Shown here: positions 22,171-33,630 of the stretch, piece by piece
How the letters are laid out: every line of letters begins with the position of its first letter
Numbering within the stretch: the stretch's first letter is position 1
Source of the DNA: Puccinia triticina
Lineage: Eukaryota; Basidiomycota; Pucciniomycetes; Pucciniales; Pucciniaceae
Direction: 5' to 3'
Length of the DNA stretch: 64,000 nucleotides
Assembly (NCBI RefSeq): GCF_026914185.1
Contig: NC_070569.1
Span: 4,278,001 to 4,342,000 of the forward strand
Translations under genes and position numbers: made by a program
The notes under the pieces: generated by a model
What the model was told of the DNA's origin: nothing
Seen by the model: only the letters and a program-made list of their open reading frames with translations
The model's database searches: none

Positions 22171-23860
22171 GGATGGAGATTTGTGTGAGTTGTGTTCAGA
22201 TTGGTTTTGTGGTTGAGGATTGAAATTGTAAGAAGATTGGAGGACTTCCTGTCAATCTGGAAAGTCAGATCTGAGCCGCCAGATTTCAGATTTCGCAGGG
22301 AAATCTAGGTCCCCGAAGATCCCCAAAGCAATCCAGAGTCCCAAATTCCAGATTTCCCTGCAAAATCAGAAATTCCAGATTTATTCAAAAATGATGGGAA
22401 GTCCTCCATTCATGATTTAGATGATACTGTGTTTAGATTGGTTTTGTGTTTGACAATTGAAATTGTCAGGAGATTCATGATTTTGATGATACTGTGTATG
22501 CGGGGGTCTGTTGTCAATGTTGATGGAAATTTGGGGATGAAGGCCACTCATGATTTGGATTATTTGATTGTTGAGTATGAGGAAAATCTTGAGGCTGATA
22601 AATAGAATGTTGGTGCTCCTGCCACAGAGAAAAAGAACATGGGAATGTGAATATTGCTGGTAATGATGGGAGGTCAAGAATTGATGATAATGGGATTGTT
22701 GAGAATGAAGAGAGTGTGAAGGTTGATGATGATGGGATTGTCGAGCATATATGATGAGGGGAATTATGTAGGTGTTATGATTACTGAATTCATGCAGATC
22801 AATTATCAGTTTAACATTGCTTGAATGGAAATGGTGTCTGTAAGAGTCCGTTTGAGCAATCTGCTTGAACGGGCTGGATTATTGATGTGTGATAAGAGTC
22901 CATTCAAGCAATATGGTTGAGCCGACTTGGTGAAATTTGATCACCAAGTCCGCTTGATGAGTCTTCTTGAACAGACTTGACAACATGACTCTGGAGTCTG
23001 CTTCAATGGAGTCGCTGGTCTGTTCAAGCAGAAGAGCAAACTCTCTTACCAAATCCTTTCAGAGAGTCGCACCAGGAGTCCATTCAAGCGGAGTCAATTC
23101 AGAGGGAATGGACTCTGCAAGACTCTGCATTGAACGGACGCGGTTAATACAAAAAAGTATTGACGCCGGCGTTACTTGCATACCAACGCCGGCGTTACTC
23201 GCATGACAGGTATTTGTACTGGTTTGTTTGGCCCCCAGAGGCCATTTCTTTAGTTATATGTAGATGAGTACCAGAGGCCGCAGCGGCTTTGCCAAACTTA
23301 ACAAAGTCCCTTGAGACTTTGGGGCTGAACTCGCAAAGCAAGCCTCTGTCAGGAGGGACTTGACCCTAGCGCCTCAAGCTCGCGTAGCAAGAATGGAATT
23401 TTGGCGTACTTTCTTGATTTTTTCTATAGCTCACCTATCACACCCACTCCCATGTGATTAGCTCAAGGTCATCAGAAGATGATGGAGAAAAGAGTAGAAG
23501 TTATTCTACCCCCATTGATCCCCTCTACATTTTATTGTGGACAAAACTGTGGAACTGAGGTGCTTGAGCACAGACCTTTTCCATGTAAAATCCACAGATC
23601 CAGTGTTCTTGATGTTTTTTTTTTTGGAGTGGAGGGAATGGATTGAGATGCCTCAAATTCTCCAGGTTGGATGGGCAGAATCCAGTCTTCAATCTCAGCA
23701 AATTTAATCTCAAGAAGGTTTTGGCAGCAAGGAATTATACACTGTTGAAAATTCCTCCCACCAAAATCTAGAATCTTGCCCCTGCAAAAAAGGGGGATAA
23801 GGCGCAAGTCCCTCCTGCCAAGGGCTGTCAGAGGCTTGCTTTGCAAGACACACTCCCGCA
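22171..23860. other. Gene-free stretch with repeated GAGTCC words
   Basis: 22840-23130 contains at least five variants of GAGTCC(G/A)TT(C/T)(G/A)AGC in both orientations, forming weak hairpins, and ACGCCGGCGTTACT(T/C)GCAT in tandem near 23163-23204. 22240-22400 contains a repeated CCAGATTTC word. No gene is supported. Confidence 0.4.
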
Positions 23861-24074
23861 TAGAGATGGCACTTGGCACCCGCCGGTGGGTACCCGTCAC
23901 ACTTCAGCACATAATTATATGCGCCTGCAGGCGCCCATGGCGGGTTCCAAGGGTTCCATTTTAGTAAAAATACATGCAGGGAGCTGCACGCGCGCAATGG
24001 GTACCTGCAAGTGCAAAGAATTATGTGCTGAAGTGTGGCGGGTACCCGCCGGCAGGTGCCAAGTGCCATCTCTA
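23861..24074. mobile_element. hAT-type MITE, copy 1, 214 bp
   Basis: The element begins TAGAGATGGCACTTGGCACC and ends with the reverse complement GGTGCCAAGTGCCATCTCTA. It is flanked by the 8-bp direct repeat CTCCCGCA (23853-23860 and 24075-24082), the target-site duplication length of hAT transposons. The TIR start TAGAGATGG also fits hAT. It carries no gene. A second copy of equal length is at 25037-25250. Confidence 0.88.
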
Positions 24075-24549
24075 CTCCCGCAGAAGCTAGGGACTTGGTT
24101 AAGTTTGCGGCTTTGCTGAAAGGGAGAACACAGCCCAATTGAAAGCAGACCCCCAGTCATGGGTGAAAATACATACTGTGATTCTGCTTAAACTTGAAAA
24201 ATCTGGGTGCACAGCAAGGGTAAAGTTTGGTTTTTCTGCCCAACACACCACCAACCTTGTGATGTCACCCTATCCGGCACATCAAGCTCATGCCCTAATT
24301 AGGGCAGATGTGCTAGGCTCATAAATCCCTTTCTGCAACAACCATATTTTCTTGCAAGCACAATAGAGCATTAGAATTCAAAACAAAACTGTGTAAAGAA
24401 TAGCCAGGGAGGAATGCTTCCAAGTCCATAAAAGGTTTTTTTAATACGAGTCTGAAGAAGATTTTGAGAGTTCCACTCAGATTTCCCACCAGTTGTTTAG
24501 TGTCAGATGAGTTGCAAGTGCCACAAAGTTGAAATAAATCTGCAACTAA

Positions 24550-27519
24550 CTAAACTTTGAAATCCTTCAAGTGGATGTTCAAGTTTCCAATTGATGCTCT
24601 GAACATGGTGTTGAAAAATAGTTTGAAATTGTGGACTATCTTGCCAGTTGGTCCAAAAGCAATTTTCTTCAACTCCCCATTCTCTGAGGTCTCCCTCAAA
24701 TAATATTCCAAAGCTTTCCATGTAAGATTGGGGATAGTTTGCTTATTATTCCTCTTTTTGTAAGAGCTTGAAAGAAGGGTTACAAACTTTTGAAAACTTT
24801 TCTTTGCATTTTTCAAAAGATCTTGAGTATCTCTATCAGTTGTCTCACTGGGCCCAACTTCTATGATTATGATGTCCATCATCTGCACATAAAAAAGAAA
24901 CACTGGATATGTTTTCTCAACAAGAAATGACGGGAAGTCTTCATTTTCCAGTAATTTTAATTCAAGATTAAGATCAAGGTTGATATCATTCTGTCTTTCC
25001 CAGAAGGTTAACCACAGATTTTTTGTTTCCAAAAACTAGAGATGGCACTTGGCACCCGCCGGCGGGTACCTGTCACACTTCAGCACATAATTCTATGCGC
25101 TTGGAGGCGCCCATGGCGGGTGCCAGAGGTTCCATTCTAGTAAAAATACATCCAGGGAGCTGCACACGCACAATGGGTACCTGCAAGCGCAAATAATTAT
25201 GTGCTGAAGTGTGGCAGGTACCCGCCGGCGGGTGCCAAGTGCCATCTCTACCAAAAACTCATCAACAGTTTTTGACTGCAAATTATCAGAATTTTTCCTG
25301 TACTCTTTCTTTAATTCTGTCACATTTTTATCATCACCACCCTCATGATCATATGGACCTAAACAGCTTTGCTTAATTTTACAAAACCATTTGTGGGCAC
25401 TTTCAAAATTCAGCATGATACTTCCTGTACTTGGTCCTATTTCTATCTTTCTCAGTATGCTATTGATTTTGTTCTGGCTCTTTTCAGTTAAATCTTCAAG
25501 AGGAATGCTTTCTTGATTGAAATAAATTTTTTTCATATGAAATTTACACATAGATCTCAGGTGATTTGTCAACTGTTCAGATGATGAGATGAAAATGAGA
25601 TTGAAAAAAGCCTTGAACTTTATTTTTATATCATCTCCTTTCAGAGCAATTTCTTTCAGTTCTTGTGTTCCAGAGCTCTCAATCCAGTATTTCAAAAAGC
25701 TCCAAATCCAACCAGAATGCAATGGTCTACCACTTATTTTAGAATTCCGCACATTTAATAAAGATGGGGCCCAAGCTTTGAAAACTTCTATTGCCTGTTC
25801 CATGATAACAGGGACATTCTGGATCTTCTGCTCCATGGATTCACAAGGATTCATTATGTGATCAATCATTTGAACATGGAATAGGAACAATGGAAATATC
25901 TCCTTGAGGAGTTCATTTGAGAATATTTGATTTTCCATCTCTTTTGAAAATTTAATGTTGGCCTGTTTCTCCCAAAATTTGAACCATATCTGCTTATTTT
26001 CCAGAAGGGAATCATATTTCCTTATCTGGATGCTTTTGTTAAAACTTCTCCTGCAGAATAATCCACTATTCACCATGTCATCATAAACTGTGATACTAGA
26101 AGCTGAGTATATAGCATTAGACCATACAGAAAAATTATCTGAATTCAATGAAATGCTTCCCATTTTACATGGTATCACAGAAAAGATTTGCTGAAATTTA
26201 TCTTGAACATGCTTATAGGGGTCTTCAGCCACAAGACTGTCCTGGTTGAAGTACAAAATCTTCATATTTGACTTGAAAATTTTGCCAGCTGGTTGAACTT
26301 CATGTCTTTTATTGCGGAGGATTGCAATTTCAATTAATCTTGATACCTCACTGGCTGACTTGGTATTCTTGATTAAATTTTCTACCAGATTATTTTCAGA
26401 GTTTTCTCTCCTATCATGAAAAGGCATTGTATCACTGGTAATGGAATGATCTGAATACTCAAACTTCTTGGATTTTGATTTCCTGTTGGGGAATGAATTG
26501 AATTCCATTTCTCCCTCCAAAGCCCTTGATATGGAACATTGTCCAGATGAGATGTGGATATTTATGGATTTATTCTTGGATCTAATTTCTTCATTTTGTT
26601 TTGTTGGAGCAGCCATATAATTATTCACTTGTAATGTGGATTGTGAGTCATGTTTTTGGCTATCTTGGCTAATGGTTTTGTGGCTTACTGAACGAGATAA
26701 ATTATTATTATCACCAGGTTTTGTTTTTAGTCTAGAGCTAGAATTAGGCTTTAATTTAGAATTCTTTGAGATCAAATGTATTTGCATATCTTGTTCTTCT
26801 CTAAAGAGACTGGAGCTCTTTCCAGGCTCTAGTGTTGTTAATCTTCCTATGGAGGAACCACTATTTATTTTGAATCCTTCTAGAGGAACTGATGATGGCT
26901 TGATTGAAGGTCTATTTGGGTTTGAAGAGCCCACTGTATCAGTTTCATGTTGTTTTAAGTCTTCATGAGAGGCATATGAAGGTTGATTGGTTTTTGTTTT
27001 CTTCAGTACTCTTTCTTCAAACTGATTATCACAATGCTTTCTATTTTTTCCCTTTCCCATAGGGGGAGGATTAAAATTGTTGTAATTCATTTGTATTGGG
27101 TGAGTTGATTGAACTACTTTGATTGAGCTGGAGCTTACTAAATCTTTCAAATTTATTGATCCCCCCGGGGAAGATTTCCTTTTGGAACTGCTAGAGTTAT
27201 CAATTGAACTTTTTTCTTTCTTTGATTGTTGCAAAGCCATTTCATCAATTTTTTTTCTTTTCAATCCAAATTTTGATGAATGCAGGGTGCATTTCATCTT
27301 CTTGGCTACTGGGTAATTGATGATCTGATTTCCAGGATCTGATTTTCTAATTCTAGAATTGGCAGTCAATTTGAATTCTTTACATGTACTTTGATCTTTG
27401 TAAGAAGATGATTCATTTTTCTTTCCCTGTTCTTGACCAAATGCAGTTCCAAAGTAGGATGATGTTAAAAAATTGCCTGCTAGGTCCACTTCATTCTGGG
27501 ACTGAGTCTTAGTGTTCAT
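24550..27519 (-). pseudogene. Unrecognised two-module protein gene split by a hAT MITE
   Basis: An uninterrupted frame begins at the ATG at 27519 and runs to the MITE at 25250. The same frame resumes on the other side at about 25028 and ends at 24550. Removing the MITE and one copy of its 8-bp duplication makes the two halves continuous (..TVDEFL then ETKNLWLTF). The N-terminal 380 residues are Ser/Lys-rich with basic patches (KKMK, KRKK). Two related modules follow: MKILYFNQDSLVAEDPYKH..FWEKQANIKF..FPLFLFHVQMIDHIM..LKEIALKG and MKKIYFNQESIPLEDLTEK..FWERQNDINL..YPVFLFYVQMMDIII..LKKIAFGP. There is no signal peptide. I recognise no known domain; it may be a rust-specific family. As it stands the protein would read about 50 residues of MITE sequence and stop. 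Frame quality suggests recent loss. Confidence 0.6.
25037..25250. mobile_element. hAT-type MITE, copy 2, 214 bp, inside a coding frame
   Basis: It is the same element as at 23861-24074, with ends TAGAGATGGC and GCCATCTCTA and equal length. It is flanked by the 8-bp direct repeat CCAAAAAC (25029-25036 and 25251-25258). The insertion interrupts the second module of the surrounding protein. Confidence 0.9.
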
Positions 27520-27820
27520 TGTGACTAGAGGATAAAGCGGCTGCGCCGCTGCAGAGCCCAGGTCAACCGTTTTGCTCTGTGGCAGTAGCTCATGTGTGTA
27601 CCTTTTTAATTCTGAATATACAGAATGTTTTTAGATAAGGGAGCAAGACTTTGTTGTTGTGGAGCAAAGATTCAGAAGGCGCTTGCGGTGAATTTATATT
27701 GGTGAGGCTGAGCTGCTGCCTGCGCCCTTTGTTATTTCTGCATAGGGGCTCAGCAGTTTGGTCTTGGGCCCATCAACACTGACTTGAGGCCGTCTCGGCG
27801 CACCATGTACACGCTCACCT
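27520..27820. other. Short junction between the two-module gene and the LrgAB gene
   Basis: No gene is seen. GC content rises steeply near 27780. The LrgAB coding frame ends at the AT-rich side of this junction, earlier than the family normally ends. Confidence 0.4.
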
Positions 27821-29397
27821 TCAAGTGATCACATTACGCAATTCCTGGATCTTAAAAGAGGAAGAGAGAGGGGCACGCACGAAGATCCCGGTGATGCAGA
27901 TCAGCACGACCACCAGCGAGTTGTCTCCCCCCGTCGCAACGATGAACTGGATCCCAAACGGCGTCGACATGAGCCGCGACGCAAACGTGATCGCCCGGTC
28001 GCCCGCGATGCCCATCTGGGAGGCCACCCAGGGCCACAGCAGCAGCGAGAGCGCACAGTTGGGGAGGACGACGACGAAGAGCCGGAAGAAGTTCTTGTAC
28101 AGGTCGGCGCGGTAGCGGAACATCGGGAAGGCCAGCGCCACCTGTGCTCCCCGCGTCAGCCCTGCGATCGGCGACTACTCTCTGGGGAAACACACTCACG
28201 ATTCCGCCGACGAGAAGGCTCGAGAGAAGGTCCCCTGCGCTCGGCGGACTGCCGTCCCAGCCCTCGCTCCTCCGGAAGAGGATGAGGTAGTTGGCGCCGG
28301 TCGAGTAATGGTTGAGAGCTACAAAAACACAGACAAGCGAGGGGGTGAGGAGGGGTGAGGGAAGGAGAGAGGAAGGGCGAGGGTACCTTGGGTGAGGGTG
28401 AGGCCCTTGATCTTGCCGAAGCCCCAGACGACGAAGACGGTGATGAAGCTGGTGACGAGGATGGGGTGGAGCAGTTTCTGAACGCCGGGCGAGACGGCGC
28501 GTCTGCTGAACAGCCAGGCCAGCGCCACGACGCCCGTGAACAGGGGCATCGTGCGGTGCTCGCCGCCGGGCGCGAAGAACAGCGGGATGCCGAGGAGCAG
28601 GACGAGCAGGTAGACGGCGGGGTCGAAGCAGGCCTGCAGTCTGCGCGCCAGCCGGGCCTCCCGCGTCTCCGCCGGCCCATCCGGCCGCGTCTGGCGCCGC
28701 AGCTTGTCCTTCAGCTTGGCCAGACTGCGCTCCGGCCACGCCTTCTCGTCCTCCCCGAGGCTCTTCTTGTCGTCGTCGACGGGCTCGGTGGCGATCAAGG
28801 TGAGGGTGTTGTGGAGCGCCAAGCGCGGGTTTCCGGGCGGCGCGGGGGGCTCGCGGATCTCGATGGCGCTGTGGGTGGAGGCGGGGGCGGAGCGGCCGGC
28901 CTCGGCGGACGCCAGGCCGGCGTCCTCGGCCTGCTCGTGGTGCTGGGAGCCGGAGTGGCGGCTGTGCGGCTTGCGCGGCCGCGCGCTGGCATCGCTCGCC
29001 CGGCTCGACCCGCCGTCCGACGACAGCACGTCCGCGTTGTTGTCCTCCTCCGGCGCATCCACCGGGGCCTGCGGCCACACGAACGCCAGCGCCTTCACCA
29101 ACACCACCGTGGCCGCCCAGGTGACCAGCAGACTCGGCAGCAACAGGGCCGCGATCAGCCCGATCTCTCTCCCCGGCATCACGTCCCGCCGCGGGATCCT
29201 GCCACACACACTTCAGTACTCTTTTTTTCGAAGGCTATGGGGGGAAGGGGGGCTCACAGGATGAAGGAGGAGGTGAAGAAGAGGCCCATGCATGCGAGCA
29301 GGAAGTCGGCTGCGGGGTGGAGGAAGGAGTGGACGTGGTGGAACAGGAAGTGGGGCGAGAACCTGTGGAGGAGGAGGAGGAGGAAGAGCAGGATCAC
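27821..29397 (-). pseudogene. LrgA/LrgB-family (PLGG1-like) membrane protein, apparently truncated at both ends
   Basis: Exons 29397-29258, 29198-28387, 28318-28200 and 28141-27881 join in phase; the frame then reads on to a stop at 27821. The first exon gives ILLFLLLLLHRFSPHFLF..FLLACMGLFFTSSFIL, the LrgA-like half; GREIGLIAALLLPSLLVTW follows. A charged loop rich in Ser, Glu and Lys separates it from the LrgB half: CFDPAVYLLVLLLGIPLFF, DLLSSLLVGGIVALAFPMF, TFASRLMSTPFGIQFIVATG and VVVLICITGIF. Plant PLGG1, an LrgAB fusion, moves glycolate and glycerate; fungal fusions are less studied. Normal LrgB proteins continue after TGIF with about 30 more residues including a final helix; here there is only a short unrelated tail. 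The expected N-terminal helices before ILLFLL are also not found. It may be a relic, or its outer exons may be unrecognised. Confidence 0.65.
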
Positions 29398-29941
29398 CTG
29401 GGTTATAAGTCAACGGCGATAACCCACGTGATTGTTGATTGTGGTGCCTTACGGGTGGTGCCGTTTTCACAAGAGCAAACGCTCACACATTAGACACATG
29501 CTCTAGTGTCTAGTGAGCTCGAAGGTTACCAAGCTATTGGGTGATGATTAGGTGGTTAGGAATGCTGAGAGAGAAGTGAGCGTGGATATTTTGACAATAG
29601 AATGCTTGCCATCAGTGTCGTATAATTTGCATACGGAAGACAGCAATTGGGATTCCGATGAGTTCCTTCTCCACTTCGATCTGATATGATGGCGCGGAAG
29701 TGTGCCAGAGGAATGTGAGGATCTGAATCGAACATGTAGATGGGGCGGAAGGACAATCCACAAATCACAAAAAAAAGATGGATGATGGATGGAGGAACGA
29801 TATCTATCGGGTGGTTTGGGCCGGTCGAGAGGGCAAATGAGAGCTGATAAAAATAGGGCACATACGGACGGGCTCGATGCAAATTTCTCTTTTCCACAAC
29901 ATGGGTGACGTCACGCAGCGTCCGCGAGGGGGAGAAGGTCC

Positions 29942-32280
29942 TTAGGCAACCAAGACTTGAATGGAGAGCAGTAAAAGATTGACCCATTCGACATCGCCAG
30001 CAGCGCGGGAATCGGGGGTCTGACCGGTAGAGTGGTCCGACGAGCCTTTGGACGAAGTAGGGGAAAGGCCGCCGGAGGTTTTCTCGAGGGTTTTCTGGCG
30101 AAGGCGCTGGATCCGACGGACCTCTTGGGCCATCTCGTGAGCAACCTCGGGAAGCCAGCGCTCGGCGGCGACGAAGCCCTTCAACTCTTCTTGGCAATCC
30201 GCCCAGCTGATGCCCCATACTTCGTGAGGCAGTCTGAAGCCAGCTTCCTTGGAGATCCGCGAGCCGACAAGATGCAACAGGATGAACGGCGGAAGCTCTT
30301 TCAATGCTAGCGTTAAGGTCGGACAAGCGGGCTGAGTGTCACCCGCCTTGCGAGTAGCCAGGGACGAGCTCAGGGTCGTCGAAGCGTCTGTGCATGCAAT
30401 CAAGCTGCTGCGTAAGCGGTCTGGAAGAAGAAGAGCCGAGGCGACGAGCTGGAGTGCCGAGAGAGCCTCCAAGGCTTCGTTCATGGCCTCTCGAACCAAG
30501 TCACCGTCATCTCCCGGGTTGACCGAAAAGCCTTGAGCACACAGCTCACACTGGCCGGTGCAGCTCGAGGGACTGTTGCCGGAACGCGGATCGAGCCCGG
30601 CAATATCCTTCACAAAGTCGCTAATCGCCACTGCAAACACCTTGAGGTTCTGAACCAGTTCCTGATGCAGGGTAACATCGGACTTCAATGGTGGTGATGG
30701 CGAACGTTTGACGGGGTGCAATATGTGTCTAGCACCTCTGAGGCCCAGTGCTGAGGAATAGCTGTCGATGAGATGGGCGGACGGGGTAACAGGTGATACA
30801 CGAGAGTGTTGCGAGTTCGGAGTCGGGAGAGGAAATGCGCAAGTGGCGAAGACGAGCATGCCTTTCCATACCGCCTGGGTAGCGACACTGACCATCCAAC
30901 GATGACTTTCAGCTCCACAAGCCAATTTGATCATCAAAACTTTCCGGACGCCTTCCAACAAATTGATCAGCTCGCGCAGAGGCTCGTGCGGATGGGCAGT
31001 CGTCATCCAAGTCCCGTAACCGCCGAGCGATGGAATTGTACGGCTGAGAGAGAGATGGCCTTTGGCCGCTGGGACGGTACTGGATTCCACTGATTGATAC
31101 TTTAAGATGCAGCTGGTAACTTGCTTCTTGATCTCTAGAACGTACGGGCCCATGAATTGCTGAATGATGGCGTCCATCTTCGATAAAAACGGCGCCAAGC
31201 CATCGCGCAGCACTTTCTTGACCTCAGGGCCCCATTCATTTGTTTTCAAGATCCCGCGAATCAACGAGTATGCTGCCCAGGCGCACCGTACAACTTCAAT
31301 GTTATAGCGCAATGCGACCGGCAACGAATGATCCGCATCTTTGATCGACTTGGGAACATACAGGGCAGAGCTGTCACTGGCTGGCAATATGAGAAGAGAG
31401 CCGAGTCTTCCAGCGAAAACCGTAAGGGCAGGAATGGCGGCGGTCCGAAAGAGCGAGCGAAAAATGTACGAATCACAACTACAAACTTCCAACTCACTGT
31501 TGATTCGGTCAGCAAATGAGCAGCACAGTTAAGCTGGCTGTAAAACACTTACTGCCTCAAGGCCTCGACGACTTCAACAGCAGCACTTGGTTTCGGTGCC
31601 CCCCTGCCGTTCCAAACAGGACTATCTTCATTAGATGAAGGAAAGACTTTGCAAGGCGATCGGATTGGCAGGTGCAGGAACTAAGCCGCTGGGGCAAACG
31701 GTTGGGGGACTTTGGGGCACAGAGCTGAGGGGAGTCGGATTGCGGGAGAGGGCTGCGCTCTGTTTGCCAGAGACGGTACGTAGGCTCGAGATCAAATGCT
31801 TGTGCGTAGTGGGCTGAGGGCCGACTGGAGTGGTGTGACCATTGGTAAGTGACGCCGTTGGGGTTGAGGACGCCAAAGCTTGAACCTTAGAAGGTAAGGT
31901 AAGTTTGTTGGAGCTGAACGTAGATGCTTTCGTGACTGGCTGACCCAATGTTGGGTTTTCATTGTTACCGTTCCACGACACTTTGAGGTTGATGGGATGG
32001 GCCGAGTTGAACTTTGCGTCAGCTGGAGGAAGGGGGGAGCCGTAAGGCTTTGAGCGACTTGAGTGCTTGGAAAGGAAAAGCTGGTCATCCGATAAATAAT
32101 AGTCTTCATTGCAGGTCGGTCGTCGGAAGTCCGTCTGGCAAGCCTCCTGCATTGGGCCGTGGGGCTGGGCTGGCTGGAGGCCGAACACGTTACGGACTGG
32201 GGAGGGGCAGCCCTGGCCTGCTCGGGATGGGCGCCCGCCGCTGATGCCGGGCTCACGGGAAAGAGAGAAGGGCTCACCAG
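29942..32280 (-). CDS. Unrecognised conserved-looking protein, helical, with a Ser/Pro-rich N-terminal part
   Basis: The main exon (about 31502-29942) is a clean frame with LPVALRYNIEVVRCAWAAYS, WGPEVKKVLRDGLAPFLSKM, LRELINLLEGVRKVLMIKLA, SLIACTDASTTLSSSLATRK and FRLPHEVWGISWADCQEELK, ending at a stop at 29942. A GT-AG intron (about 31553-31503) connects it to an exon reading WNGRGAPKPSAAVEVVEALR. Further upstream, to about 32200, lies a Ser/Thr/Pro-rich disordered stretch (QACQTDFRR-like start, then SSNKLTLPSKVQALASSTP). The join between these two near 31630 needs a frame change I cannot explain by a normal intron, so either a short intron or an indel is present. The start is not determined. 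The helical C-terminal half could belong to a tethering or scaffold protein, but I assign no function. The 5' end lies close to the Mutator-like element at 32473. Confidence 0.55.
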
Positions 32281-32472
32281 ACGTGATCCGACACAGGCCA
32301 GAAAATTACATTACATTAGCGGTGGCGGTAAGGGTTGAGGTGGGTTGCGCGTATTGCCTAGGGGAAGGATGTATGAGCGTCGACGTACGTTTCAGGTGCC
32401 CAGCAGGGAAATACCGCGGTAGTTGCATAGGGTTGGGGTTGCGTGGCGTTGGTTTGAGGTGGTGTTGGTGGC

Positions 32473-32718
32473 TTCAGGCGAAGCTATGAGCATGTGGGCG
32501 TGGCCTGTAGTTGTTGGGCGGCGGGTTGAGACGAGTATAAGTAGGGGGGGGGGGGGGTTGGAGGCCAGGTTGATTCCTCAGGCGACTCTTGGGCTGTAAT
32601 TCCAGCTTGAGAGTCGTCTCACCCCCGTCCGCTGTTGCATTTGCGCAGTCCGGCGGGGGATATTCGGGGGCCCCCCTGTGCTTTCGGGCTGGGGGTCCTC
32701 TTCCCAACGCTTTTTAAC
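32473..32718 (+). repeat. Left terminal inverted repeat of the Mutator-like element
   Basis: Pairs with 35006-35252 over most of its length with small gaps; a run of G near 32544 is longer than in the other arm. On its inner side, at 32875-32945, lie two copies of AAGGGGGAACCCTTGAATTTTTTTT. Confidence 0.7.
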
Positions 32719-32965
32719 CCTGCTAGACAGGGATGGGCGTTGGGCCACGGTGCGTCAGCTTGCTGCGCTGGGTGGCTGGGAGTGGGTTTTTTTTTGTCAT
32801 TTTTTATGTAGGATGTGCTTCTTTTCTTTATTTTTTTGGAATTGTAGGATGGTTTTGGCCCTCTGATTGCTTGTTTTGTAAAGGGGGAACCCTTGAATTT
32901 TTTTTTTGTATTTTTGCATTTTGTAAGGGGGAACCCTTGAATTTTTTTTCTGTAAACCTGAGGCT

Positions 32966-33409
32966 TTAATATACTTGGATTTTAGCGGATGCTGGGGGTT
33001 TGGTGTTAGTGCACTGTCTTTCTGGAGACCTGCTTCCACTGGCTACTGCAAATGATGAAGTAAACTTAGCAAGGCCAGATCCTTGCTTAGGTGCTGTCTC
33101 TTGAACTCTGCAGTCTGCAAACATGTTATCCTTTTTAGCCCAGTACTGTTCTTTTGAAGCAAATCCTAAATTGCCACCACTATTTCTGAGATCTGTCTGT
33201 GCAGAAACAGTGCTATCGTGATCTAACTGGGCCAATGAATTTTGAAATATATCTTCTTGGTTAGAAATACAATCTTTGGGTTTGGACTGTTGAAGTTTAG
33301 TTTCATGACTGGATAAATGGCTAGTATCACCAGGCTCATAAATATGATGCATTGCATGACAGGAAATAAGGACCATCAAAATGAACAGGAGGTGATGGGT
33401 CTTCTTCAT
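32966..33409 (-). CDS. Small putative secreted protein carried inside the Mutator-like element
   Basis: An ATG at 33409 opens a 147-residue frame. The first 19 residues, MKKTHHLLFILMVLISCHA, look like a classical signal peptide: two lysines, a hydrophobic core, and small residues before the likely cut after CHA. The mature part is hydrophilic with Ser, Lys, Gln and only three cysteines (DCISN, DCRVQ, RQCTN), and has no membrane segment. The stop lies in the repeated inner end of the element, since AAGTTTATTAAAGCCTC at 62441 corresponds to the stop region here. The TIRs enclose the frame, so it travels with the element, as in Pack-MULEs. I recognise no family. Rust effectors are often small secreted proteins with no homologues, but that role here is inference. 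A chance frame is possible. Confidence 0.5.
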   Translation of the reverse strand: MKKTHHLLFILMVLISCHAMHHIYEPGDTSHLSSHETKLQQSKPKDCISNQEDIFQNSLAQLDHDSTVSAQTDLRNSGGNLGFASKEQYWAKKDNMFADCRVQETAPKQGSGLAKFTSSFAVASGSRSPERQCTNTKPPASAKIQVY

Positions 33410-33630
33410 TGGTATTGTTCCTGTGAGTAGAGTAAATTTTGATGAGATGAAAAGCCTCAATGTTTGTGAAACCAGTTTTCATTTAATTTTCTTTGGTGAT
33501 GAATATCAACAATGAGAAGCTGGTAAAATTCAGGATGTGTTCGTTTTTCAAGGAAGGATGAATTCTCAGGACGCTCTCATAAGGATCCTTTGGCGCATCA
33601 GGCTTCCCAATCTGAATTTTAATGAATGTT

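Noticed and set aside
23710..24138. Frames running through hAT MITE copy 1
   Set aside because: They consist mostly of MITE sequence, and similar text appears in the second copy, so they are not genes.
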